Position numbers and translations under genes: made by a program. The notes under the pieces are model-generated. The model was not told the DNA's origin, did no database searches, and saw only the letters and a program-made list of their open reading frames with translations. 64,000 bases of DNA from Volvox africanus (taxonomy: Eukaryota > Chlorophyta > Chlorophyceae > Chlamydomonadales > Volvocaceae). Location of the stretch: NCBI GenBank assembly GCA_030268105.1, contig BSDZ01000015.1, positions 2,321,501-2,385,500 on the forward strand. Direction: 5' to 3'. Shown here piece by piece: positions 1-11,325 of this stretch. Numbering within the stretch: position 1 is the first letter of the stretch; every line of letters starts with the position of its first letter.

Positions 1-53
1 CCCGCACATTTGTGACGTTTTTGGCTCTTCTTTTGGGTCACGTCATGTCGCAG

Positions 54-679
54 ATACCGATGCCTCTTCCCGATGGCCGGGTCTATCAGCACCTTGCCTT
101 CGGACCCCCGGGTTCCGATCTGCTTGCCGCGTCGTACGAGGTACGGATTTTAAAATCTAGTTTGCATGGGAAGGGTTTGGTCAATATTCATGAGATTGCG
201 CCCGGAGGAAGGAAATGCACTATCTGAGCAGCTCACATATCGCTGCTGGGTCTGGCTTTGTCCTGTGAATCCTACATTGCACTGGACTGCAATGCTGCTG
301 GGGTGGCCATATTGCAATTCGGCCTTCACGTACGTCGTATCCTAGTTCGGCGCCGTAAGCAAATCGTAACGCAGTGAATAAGCCCTAAGCATGTACAAAC
401 ATACATCTTTACCCTTTTATGAAGTTCTGTCAGTTCAGCTTTTCAATATAATTCTAAATCCAACTAACCAATCCTGTTCAGGGTACGGTGCAGCTAATCA
501 ACCTTAAGAACGGAGAGCTGTTGGAGCGCATCCAAGCCCACGAGGCACCCATCACCTCCATTCGCTGGTGTCCGCTGCCTAAGAAGATGGCGGCCGAGGC
601 GGGGGGAGCCGTGGCGTTCGTATTCGCGACCAGCAGTCGGGACAAGCGCGTGCGAGTGTGGCGTGCACCCAAGTTCTGA
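54..679 (+). CDS. WD40-repeat protein, C-terminal end (partial)
   Basis: This is the 3' end of a gene whose start lies outside the window. Two exons are visible: 54-140, after an acceptor ending CGCAG at 53, and 482-679, joined in phase 0 across a GT-AG intron. The joined protein reads as about one and a half WD40 blades. One has HLAFGPPGSDLLAASYEG followed by TVQLINL; the last ends SRDKRVRVW just before the stop codon at 677-679. This supports a beta-propeller scaffold protein, but the repeat number and any other domain are out of view, so the specific family cannot be named. Bases 1-53 look like intron (T-rich, ending in AG), although they happen to be open in the same frame. The gene converges on the PrimPol gene, with the two stop codons 710 bp apart. 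Confidence 0.75.
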
Positions 680-1389
680 GAATGGTAGCGCCATGATATA
701 CAATAGACCCATAAGGAAGGCAGAGTGGTGGAAAGGAGGTTCTGCAGGCCCATGTTTGCGGGAAGGAAGGTGGAACGGCAGCAGGCCAGGGGCCTGTGAA
801 TGGTGCCGGTCAGCAGCAACTCGAGGATGGATAGAAGGCGGCGGTTGGGACTGAGTGTATGTGCCGTCGTTGCCGTGTGAGAACTGGTCCCAGTGAGTCT
901 CGCCATCGTGAGATAGAGAGGTGTGGGAGCTTCTCTTCTCCCAGCCGCTTCTCTTCCCTCTTCCATCAGCCGCTGAAGCATACGTGTGGTTTTACGGTGC
1001 AATGAGGTGATCGATTCTCTTCTGAGAAGGAAGAAGCCTGATATTGACACAAATTATACTACGGATGTATAGAAAACATGTGCACGCACTTAGGTAGAAC
1101 GATTTAGACCACCAGTCCTAGTTTGCCTTGGGGAACGGGGGCATCGTCTCTCCCGGGCCCCGGTGTTTGCTCCCTAGGCCCTAGGTCCATCGTTTGTTTT
1201 CGCCTTTGTCATTGTGGGCTTGTGAGTAGCGGGCGCACCGACAAAATTGTTTAACATAAAAATCCCAACATCCGATATCCTTCCATTCAGTTCATCTGTT
1301 GTCAACCGAGACCCAATTGCGTCCGAAATAATCTCAAATGAAATTGAGAGGCAAACTAATTCGCAAAATGTACTGCACCGATACCCAGA
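680..1389. other. convergent intergenic region / 3' UTRs
   Basis: This is the space between the stop codons of the WD40 gene (+) and PrimPol (-). It should hold both 3' UTRs. A 190-codon minus-strand frame (478-1,050) overlaps the last WD40 exon and shows no family resemblance; I treat it as a shadow. No RNA gene or repeat was seen. Confidence 0.5.
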
Positions 1390-4300
1390 TTAGTACATCA
1401 CATCGTCGCCATAAGCCCATTTGTAAGCACCCGCAAAAAGTTCCGACACAAGGGTGGGCTTACGGTCCACGCCGCCGCTGGACCATCCGGAAAGATTGGC
1501 TCCGGTGTTTGCGGAGGGTTGTGGTCCATTGGGTGCCATCGCAGCCGGGTGCGGTGCTGCAGCCGATAACGTCGAGGTTGAGAACCCCCAGTTCGGTTGA
1601 CGTTGCGGTGGTGGTGGTTGCGGCGCCAGCGCCACGGCGGGTGTTCCCCCGGGCAGTTGCCAGGTCTCTGGGGGCATGGCACTCCACTCCGAGCGCCAGC
1701 CTGGTTGCGTTTATATCCGTCAGCACGGTTAGGACAATGGGTGTGGTTATTTTGCATGGTCCGGAGGCTTTATCTTAGGTAGGGACTCGGATTGAGCCCC
1801 AATACATCCCACCAGCCCTACACACACACACACACACTTGGTACACTGCTCGGGTTTGTCTTTTCGTCATTCCTTGGTCAGCCGCCCGGAGGCTGCATTG
1901 GTGTGGTCCGGATGAGGATCCTGCCTTCCGCATATCACCGCCTTCCCCACCTGCACACTCCGGGTCGTAGCACTTTTGGCAGTAGCAGCCCCGGAGAAAG
2001 TCCAAGAGAAAGAAGACGTGGTTGGAGCGGTGCCGCCGCCCGATTCGGTCACAGAAGTGGCTGCCGGGACCTGAGGGCGTATTGTGAACGGAAAAACGGC
2101 AACACACGTTGATAAATGGAAACATTAAAAATTCCAAATTAGGCTCCATGTGAATTGTGCCGCCCTCAATTACGTCGGCCATGGTCTCCATCCAAGGCGA
2201 GGGGAATTCCCACGTCATCTTCACTGTCATCATTTTTGTAGTCAGATCACCAGTGGGAATATATCACCATGGTGGATATAATCATGGGGGGGGAGGAGTA
2301 ATGGCGGAAATAAGGCGCCCAGTGCGGTCCCACGGAACCAGCCTCAGGATTTCCCTGGTTACTGATTTTGGAGCATCAAAACATATGTCTCTGTGAGCTG
2401 GTTAATAAATACCATTGGCTGCAACGGTGGTCATCACCGCCTGCAACAGGTGGAGACTCCACGCAGAGTTCGCGAAGTGCGTTCAACAAAATCATTACCA
2501 TTACCATTACCACTACCGCCACCAGTATTGTCACCAATACCAGGATCGTGAAAGATGGCGCCTGTGTTCTCCGCATTTTTCCGATTTAACGTTCCGTCCT
2601 GGTGCTGGTGAATAATCAAGAACATGGGGAACATGGCCGAGCCGTTCTCGTCCAAACTGCAATTGCAGGTATTTCGCACCTATCATGCCGTACGTCACAG
2701 ACGCGCCTTCCCCACAGTATGCCATGCTGCGGACCTGACAATAGGGTTTGTAAATTTGCAGAGGTGGTTGCGAAGTCGAGCGGTTAGGACGGGGAAAGAG
2801 CAGAGAACTAATTTCAATATAAATTGTGTGGGGACTTGGGGAGTGAGCTAAAAGGAGCGCGGCGAGGGTTGTCATAAACAACGGAGTCGGGCGGAGAATC
2901 CTCTCTCGCGGGCGACAATGTTTACTGAAAGTTGTAAAGCACCTGACAGCTGCGATTAAGGACTGGAGGGAATAAGAGTGAGTGCAAATGACTGCAATGA
3001 AATCACGACCATAAAACCAAGGTTTTAGCGCCGCACCAGTGCTTCTGCTCCGCCCGCTCGGTCCGTCGCCATCAGCTCCACAAACGGCACCGCCCCCAAG
3101 GCCAACCGCTGGAGAACGGTTTGATGATGACCTCCACCTCCAACACCATCACATCCTCTTACTACTCCACCTCCTTCACCACCTCCTCCCAAGCCGCCGC
3201 CTCCAACAGATTGCTGCTGCTGCTCCTGCCTTTGCGCCTGCCCCTGCTGCTCCTGTTGAAGTTGTATCGGCGGCGGCGGCGATGCAGCAGCATCACGCAG
3301 ATCCTCAGGCTCAGCCGCCCACGTAATCTTGATTGTCCGGTAGACGCCCCCGACAGGATGGCTGATGTTGCCCTCATGTAAATGACCAGTGTGTCGGTAC
3401 GACGAGGCGGCTCCTGGCCCCGACACTGCCCCCAAGACGCTGCCTCGGAGCGGCTGCGTTGCGCACACATCGCAGCGACTTGTACGATGTTCATCATGCA
3501 GTGCAGTACGACATACAGTGCGAGTGCGAATATGTGTGTGTGTGTGATCGTGCCTTGCTCGCCACCGTAATACACACACAAGCTTTCGCAAAAAATATTT
3601 CCCATTAGTTAACTAAATGACTTGATTCCCAACTTTCCGCTGACAACAAGCGCCGTTGTTTGAATAGAATTGAATAAAAAGTAAAAAACACACATTGGGA
3701 GCGGACAGAAAAGGGCACGGCAAGACTTGAACCATACAGGATCATAAACCAAATGTCTGTATGTACCAGGTGCTTGTGGACAGGCTCGAATGGTCGGTCC
3801 ATTATCTTTCCCCTTTGAAACCCCTTGGGGGGTTAGCGAGGGGGAGCCGTGAGGGGCCACGCCCTCCTTCCCTTCCTTACCTCCCGCCCGCCCGCAGCCA
3901 TCCCCGGCCACCTCCCGACTCCCCTCCCCTGCTCAACAAATCCGGTACGGCCTTCCATTCTTGTGTATGGGTAGTATGGCTTTTGCTGTCTTTGCACGCC
4001 CACCCCCATGCATACATGTCTCATACATCATCACCCGCTCCCCTCACCGGCAGTCCGTCCAGAAATCCCCGGGGCACGTCCAACAATGTAGCCCCCGGGT
4101 GCACGTTGCAGATCAAGGATGCTAGAAACAGCTGCTGAGAGGTGGGGGGCAAAGCAGCCAATGGCGCTACTGCCGCCGTCGCCATGGCCGTCACCTTCCT
4201 TGCCCCCGAGGCTCCTTGGCGCCAACACGTGCCCGCCGCTGCCACAGCAACGGGAACTCCTCTACCTGGGGCTGGGGCAGCATGCTGCTGGTATTGGTGC

Positions 4301-7300
4301 TGTGTTTCATGCGGTGCCATGATGTAGCGACCCGTGGGTCTGAGCACTGCGGCCTTTCCGCCTTTGCTGCACCAGATCATTCGAAAGTGGCGTTCGCGGG
4401 AGTACACAGCGGGGTCTACAATGCAGGCCGTGGCGCCGCCGGGGCCCTCGCCAGCCTAATGGCGGCGGGGATGTAGAGAGGACAGGGGAGGAAGGTGACG
4501 GCTTGTAGTAAACCATCAACATCGAACCTAGATGAATGATGATACTTTTATGCATATAATGTCTTTACAGAAAAGTAAAGAGGAAGTTCCCCTGGGTACG
4601 TCCCAAGCAGTATCAGATGTGCTACCCGAGGCGCCCCTCGATCTTCCTGTAACGTCATGTGGGTGGCGACCCTCCCTTTACCCCCACCCCGGGCGTCGCG
4701 ACATCATCAATTAACTCTTTTTAGCAAGAGGTTCTTCCCTTCTGGCCATTCTAATCTTTTTTTACCTTATGCCCTATTGTGTAATCTTTGCCCTTGCCCC
4801 CCACCCCACCCCGCCCACCTTAAGAAGGAACAGCCCGTCCGCCCGAAGCAAAGGTCTGCGGCAGCAGTAGCGGCCAGGGCGGAGACGGTGGTGGCCGGGA
4901 CAATGGCGGCAACGACGTGTCGAGTTGGTCGGAACGTTTTGACGCACTGTCACAACGTAAGGTGACCCGAGAGGCTAAGCAGGCTAAGGTTAGCACACGC
5001 GTCGAGGAAAGGGCTTCTCATAAAATCGCACCCTAATCCGTAAGTTGAGGTTGAAGAGGGGGGTAAACAGTATCGTTGCTATCCCGCGCCTCTGCCCTCC
5101 TTCTGGCTCCTTTCCCACTTTGCTTGAGTGGTCGGTGGTCGAGTAAAGACTCAGCACTTTGCCGCATCCCGCGCCTCTTACGCCCTTCGGAGATGAGCCC
5201 TACCGGCAGTGGCGATAAATGGCTTACGTAAAAGTCGACAAGTGGCCGCCTAAGTACCGGCGCGTAACTAAGTTCCGCCAGCTCCTAATGTCATGTAACG
5301 TTAGTCCATTGTTGGTATCCTCACGGATTCATTCACACACATGTAATTCCAATTTCCCCTCCACAAAATTGTTTCCTATTTTCGAGTGGTTTTAATAATA
5401 ACAACTTGGAGTGGAATTAGGAGGGTTCTAATTATTATTTCATGCACGTGTTTGAGGCCCCCGCCCCGCCGAACCTAAGCTTGGCCACAATCGCCCCCGC
5501 GACTCCGTTGTGAGCCAAAGCCACTCCCGGCAGTCGAACCACCAAATGGCGGGAAAACTTGTCCACGTGTTCGCTTGGCGGTGCATGGGGGCTGCCAGCC
5601 GCCGGCGCCGCGACGGGCGCTGCCATGGCGGCTGTCGCCGCCTCCACTGCTGCCGTTTTCGTTGCTGTGGCGGCCCCGGCAGCAGCGGCTGCGGCTCGTG
5701 CCGCTGCTGCCGCCTCTGCCACCTGCGCCTCCGTCACGGACTCGAGCTCTAAGACGTGACTGGAGGGGCAGAGCTGCACATTCCAAGTGGACCTGTTCGT
5801 AGCAGCAGGTCGTTCGAGGGCGACGGGAAGAAGGTGCTAGGTGCTAGGTGCTGCATCTCAATGTTACTTCGGTAACTTCTACGCCATGTACTTAATCATG
5901 CTCTGTACATTACGACAGCTGCATCAATACAGCGGGACCTTGACACGATGCATTTAGACAACATGACACACCCGGACAGCAAATCTTCAGGCACGCGGCC
6001 TCAGTGCATGCAGTCGGGTTTGGATTGAAATTTACAGTTCCTTCCCTTCATCCCTCTACCCTTTTTGTATTCCTCAACAACAGCACCATAACTCGTTTAT
6101 TCGCCTATCCCCTTCCCTCTTTCTCCACCTCGGCCGTTGTTTATCACGAGCTCCTTCTCCCCCTTTCTCCCCTTTTTCACCTCATCAGGTCCACGAGTCT
6201 GTCCAGCAGCTTGTCCACCAGTACATCTCCGTCCACTTCCGGGTTCGCACTCCGACTAAACTCGATATCAAAGTACAAGTGGCAGGGCCGGTCGGAGCGG
6301 ATCACCTATTTGGTGGAGGTGGTGGAGGTGGTCGAAAGGGGGTGAGCCGGAGAAACGAGACATGATACGGCTGTAGAGGCGCTGCGGTGTGCCGAAAGCG
6401 GGTGTTGAAAGAGGGTAAAAAAGGACACCGTGCGAATGTCCGAAGAGGCAGGGGACAAGCAAAAATCCAACACGGAAGGAAATTATGTGTGCAAATGCAA
6501 CGAACATATAACCCAACTCTGTGCACTTCCGCACCTCGTAAAAGTGGCGGTGAGTGGCCTGTAGGCTCTGGAAACGGCGCCATATCACCTGAAGAAGAAA
6601 GGGGGTACGTGATGGGGGGGCAGAGAGAGAGGGGCAAGGGGATAAAAGCTTGATTTCCATGGGCTTTGGTTCAAGCCTGTATTGCTCTCTGCAGCAGAGC
6701 AGTTTGCTAGCAGCTATCTTCACACCCACTCCACGCCTGGAAAATTCGCCCCTCCGCTCTCACAGGGTCCGTGCTGGACTAGTTGTCTGTTAACCCCTCT
6801 TCTCCTCACCTTCTTCGTTCCCCCCACAGTCGCCAGGGTCCGGCATCCCCCCCCTTTCAGCTCCTCTGCCCGCTTTCCATAACCCCGACCCGTCTCTAAT
6901 CGTCAGTCCCCACTCGCATAAAAGGCACACACGTCTTTCATTTCCATTATTGCCTCCTGCTGTTCCATCATCGCCGATTTCGGTATGTAAAATCGTTATC
7001 CTCTACTAAACATGGTTTAATTTTCGTTCTCTGCATCCATCCATGTTCGTGGCCTCCATCCTCCCCAAATCCCTGGTTCAGAGGCTCACCCGATATGTGG
7101 TCGCTACGAAGTGCCGGGAGTACTCCGTCGCCTCCCCTTCCCCGCCCCCCTGACCACGGCCTTTGCGCCGGTACTCCCGAGTGAACACTCGTATAGCCTC
7201 CAAGGACCGCCGAGGGGCGGGTGTCGTCGCTGCCGTTGCCGCTGCCACCGCCTCTCCCACCGCTGCCGGCTGCGGCTGCGGTGCAGCCGGCGGTGCAGCC

Positions 7301-10300
7301 GTACCAGTGGTTGCTGCTGTTGCTGCTGTTGCTGCTGTTGCTGCTGTGCCTCCAGCCACTGTCCTACCGCCGTCCGTCTCGCCACCATTACTTCCCCCTT
7401 CGTCGAGATGAGGTGGCTGTTGGGAGATCTGATTCGGTGTCATCGCTCCCCCTGTCCCCTGATCGGACCGCGCCAAGCCACCAGGGTTATGGGCGGCAGT
7501 CCCGGGGGCCGCTGACCCACCGGCCGGCGCTGCTGCGGCGGCCACTGCTGGCGGCGGCGGCGGATGTCTGGCCATCCATGCGGTTAGGAAGCTCCACCTT
7601 TCCGTGAAGGAGGCGAAGTTGGTGGCGGCAGCGGCGCGTTGGAGGGAGGTGAGAGTGGTTCGCGGTACGGCATTGGCCCAGTCGGCAAACTCCAAGGCGT
7701 TGCGCTGGAAGGGGAATACCTGCAGGGGGTGAGTGGGATAGGTTGAAGGAGGGACAGATTGAGAGGAAGAGTGGTAAGACGACGATGGGGTGTAAGATCA
7801 AAACCGACATGATGGCCAGAATTGAGGAGCTAAGGCTAAAGCCTCGATTATTTAACAATGACCGGGCAATAATGTGTATGTTTGCAAGGAAACCAACATT
7901 CAGCATAATAAATTCACGGACAGGTAGAGAACGGAGAAGGTAAATGTGAATGCCAACGAAATCCCTCTGATCAGCGATCTTGTAAAGGGCTTTTTTTCTC
8001 CGGCCCACCTCCGCAGCCCAACCCGTCCACTGACCTCGTACACGTCTGGTCCACCGTCCCAAAACCCTGGAGAGCACTCCTCCCCAAGTGGAGGCTCCCG
8101 CGGCTGTAGCGGACGTTGAATCTGAATCTGAGGCTGGCGACGTGAGTGTTCGGCCTGTTGGGGCTGCAGACATTGCTGGGGAGGCAGATTGACGGATTGT
8201 AATTGTAATTGCGGCTGTTGTGGCTGTAACCCATTTTGAAGCTGTGGCTGTGGATGTGACTGCGGACATCCTGGGGAAGGTTGCAACCCCGGGCCCCCCG
8301 CAATATCAGCAACAGAGGCCCCGACACTCCTAAGGGCATGGCCACCGTAGCCCTGCTGCTGAGCCGGAGGTGACGCTTGTGAAGCAGCGGCGGCGCGCGT
8401 ATCATCGCATGCGCTTGCAACTGCCGGTGGCGCCGACGCGGCGAGGTGCTGGTCAGGCTGTAGCCACTGCTGCTGCTGCTGCGGCGGCGGCGGCCGCGAT
8501 GGTAATGGGGGCCCGCTCACGTTGTGGAGTTCGGGGCACAGGAGTGATACTGATACAGCTTCCCTGGTCCAGCCGGCGTTCGCTTCGTTATCGTTGCCGT
8601 TACTGCTATCGTTGCCCACATCCCTTCCACTTCCTTGCTGTTCCAGAAACGCCTCCACGCGGGTATAGCAGCCTGCACCCCCAGCACCGATGCTAACACG
8701 TTCCACCCCGTCCACTGCCAGCACCGCAGCAGCACAGTCCATCCGTGACGACCGTTGCTGTTGCTGCTGCAGCGGTGGCGGCAGCGGCGGCAGTTCCTGT
8801 ACGATCGAATCTGTACGATAGCAATCTGTCGATGGAGTCGCCGCCATGAGACTCCGCGCGTGTAGCTCCCCATCCACTTCCTGCTGCTGCTGCTGCTGCA
8901 GGCCTCCTTCAAATTCTTCCTCTTCCTCCTCATATATATCATCATATCCAGACGCCACCGCCAGCGGCGGCAGTGCTAGTTCAGACAGCTGAGTGTGCAT
9001 CCACGCGTCCTCGTCTTCGCTATCATTATAGTTATGATGCTCCTCCTCGATGTCGTTGTGACTGCTGCCACCGGATGGACCAGTAGCCGCGGCCGTTGGC
9101 ATCATGATGACTTGATTGACGCCGAAATTCATGCCGCCGCACGTGCCGCCACCACTGCCACCGGTTTTAGGTTGTATCGTCACGACTCCTACGACTGTGG
9201 TGTTGCATCCAATCCGTCCACCGTCCGCCAAAGTCTTGTCCACTTTCCCCCCCAATGCTGCTACTGCTGCTACAGGTGCCCCCGACGGCGCTCGTCCCTC
9301 CTCTAATTCTGTTGTTGTTGATCCAATCACGAGCTGCTGAGGGCATTGCATTGCTGCCAGAGGCAGCCGCCGGGCCGCAAAACGGGCCCAACAACCGACA
9401 TGTTCCGTGCGCTCGTCCTGTGTAAGATCCAGTTCAAGATCCAGATCCAAGTCGCAATCCCGCCCAGAATTCAAATTCCAATCTAGATCCACATCGGCTC
9501 GCTCGCTATCGCCGTGGTCCGTCCAGTGTTCCAGATGCCCGGAATCCACCGCTGCGTGCTGGTCCTGCCGCGTTTCAGCTGGCTGCGGCAGTAGCATCTG
9601 CAGAGGCTGCAGGGATGGCTTTAGCGGCGGAGGCTGCGGTGTAATTGCCATTGGTACCGGCTGCTGCCGCTGCCGCCACGACGGCGGTGGTGCCGGAGTC
9701 ATGGCCATCACCGCTGCTGCCGCCGGCAGCGGTGTTTCACACACCACCATCACCTCTATCGCATTCCCCTGCTGCCCGTCTCCCTCCCCCTCCTTGACTA
9801 CCTCCAATCGGTCTCCAGCTGCACCCGAACGCACGGATATTCCCTCCCCAAATCTCAGGGACTCAACCGTCTCCCTTGAGCCTAACTCTCTCGATAGAGA
9901 ACTTTCCACCAGGGAACCGGACGGGTTCTGCCGCTTCTGCTGCTGCCACTGCCGCTGCTGCGGCGGCGGTGGCGGCAGTGGCGGCGGTGGCGGCGGCGAT
10001 GGGTATACACTCGGGCATCGTATATACCATGTTTGCAGCGGTGATGTGTAGGCTGGTGACGTGGGGTCCCAATCCCCCGTCCAACCACCTAATCCTCCGC
10101 CTCCGCCTTCGACTCTGTCGCCATCTTCCTTTCTGCCGATGTATACCCTTACGCCACCGGTATCACCCCCAGCACCATCACACCTTTGGCCAGACACGGG
10201 TGGACGGGTCAGGTCCAGAGGGGCTCGCATGTACGCCAGGGGCAAGAGCCGCCCTGCCTCTACTGCCGCATGCTGTAGGAATGGAACGGCGGAGGATGGC

Positions 10301-11325
10301 GGCAGGGGCGGCCGCATTGGTGTTATCTCCATGAGGTCTTCCTCCTGCGCCGCGAAGGGGGTCTCCGCAACGGAGATGGCAACGGCGGTGTCGATGCCGG
10401 CGGCAAGGGAGGGGCTACTCGCCGCCCCCGTCGACACCACTGCCGACTGACTCGCCTCGGAGGTCGGGCTGCTGGGCTCGCAGCGTGAGCATGTAGCAAG
10501 GAACTGGTGTCTCGGGCGACGGCTGGCGGACATCCGAGCGATCAACGGAATGAGGGTGGCGGCAGCAGCGGCTGCGGCGACGCCACCGCCGCCGCCGCCG
10601 CTGCTGACGACGCAACAGTCGTTCTTATCATTGCTCAATCTCCCAGACGATTGTCCGGTGCGGTCGTTGCCAATATGGGCCATAGCTCGCCAGTTACCTA
10701 ACTTGGGTGGGTGCGGCTGCAGTTGCGGAGATTGTGGTGACTGCGACGCCTGCAGTGTTGCAAGGGACGAAGGCAACGACAACTGCCTGCGTGGAGGCCT
10801 CTGCTGCGATGATTGTGACGGTGACGGAGAAACTGATTCGATCAGTATCTGCATATTACATGGTGTTGACTGCGACTGCAACGACTCTAAATGGGGGAGA
10901 AGCTTCATAACAAGCTCTTGCGACTGCGGTAATTGCTGTGGCTGTAAGTTGTATGGCTGTAGCGACTGTGACGTCGGAGGATGTGACTGTGAGGTGGGCA
11001 CCCGAATGAACTGCAGGGGTGCCGCCCTGGGAATCCGATGCCAGGGGTCCCCATCGCTGCCATCACCACCACCTCCTCCTCCTTCTCTTCTAAATGTCAC
11101 CAAGGCTTCACCCGTCGGATCCGCTGGATCGAATAACCTGGCCAAGTTTGCGGCTGGGGCCTTAAGTTTCCCTTTGCGACCGGTCACTGACTCGAGGGCC
11201 TTGATGGTGTTGCTGCTGCTACTTCGTGTGCGGCCCTTAGACTTCTGGGATTCCTGGCGAGGTCGTTGAAGCTTTTCCTCCGCAGCCCTGGGGATTGGCT
11301 TGACACCTTCAGTGGAACTTGTCAT
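1390..11325 (-). CDS. PRIMPOL: PrimPol (primase-polymerase) with a giant N-terminal extension
   Basis: PrimPol reprimes DNA synthesis past lesions and stalled forks, in nucleus and mitochondria. Inferred exons, 5' to 3': 11,325-8,035; 7,719-7,090; 6,588-6,535; 6,305-6,181; 5,792-5,475; 4,855-4,819; 4,455-4,048; 3,453-3,037; 2,734-2,680; 2,070-1,951; 1,700-1,390. All phases close, giving about 1,921 residues against about 560 in human PrimPol. Catalytic motif I (LYFDIEF, Asp/Glu near residues 1338/1340), motif II (KFSRH, near 1447-1449) and motif III Asp (IVDPAVYSR, near 1499) are present. The zinc finger keeps its Cys, His, Cys, Cys ligands (FCDRIGRRH, then QKCYDPEC). N-terminal core segments VFPFQRNALEF and THRHFYEVI also match the family. 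The acceptor of the 3,453 exon is uncertain (3,372 also fits). The Met at 11,325 is the first ATG in frame; an upstream exon cannot be excluded. An Ala-rich insertion separates motifs I and II. The C-terminal tail lacks an obvious acidic RPA-binding motif. Confidence 0.88.
1820..1837. repeat. (CA)9 microsatellite in a PrimPol intron
   Basis: A short dinucleotide run in the last PrimPol intron, between the zinc-finger exon and the terminal exon. Confidence 0.9.
8035..11325 (-). other. PrimPol exon 1: ~1,097-codon low-complexity extension
   Basis: One uninterrupted minus-strand frame of about 1,100 codons, far too long for chance. It begins MTSSTEGVKPIPRAAEEK and is basic near the start (KSKGRTR, GRKGKLKAP, possible nuclear localisation signals). 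It then becomes rich in Gln, Pro, Ser and Ala, with short polyglutamine runs at about 8,760 and 8,885-8,900. Acidic segments include a DLDLDLELDL run (about 9,420-9,470) and EDEDAWMHTQLSELAL plus a Glu run (about 8,910-9,020). It splices in phase 0 (GACGTGTACGAG, then GT at 8,034) into the first conserved PrimPol segment, so it belongs to the same transcript. I recognise no folded domain. Plus-strand frames opposite (for example 9,407-10,051 and 10,550-11,269) are shadows of the biased composition. Confidence 0.75.

Noticed and set aside
6535..6588. PX-domain reading of the VIWRRFQSLQ segment
   Set aside because: The next exon supplies VIRSDRPCHLYFDIEF in phase, which identifies the region as PrimPol motif I and its preceding strand, not a phosphoinositide-binding domain.
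9407..10051. 214-codon plus-strand frame, and others opposite PrimPol exon 1 (for example 10,550-11,269)
   Set aside because: They are antisense shadows of the Gln/Pro/Ala-rich coding exon and have repetitive Ser/Arg/Cys composition without motifs.
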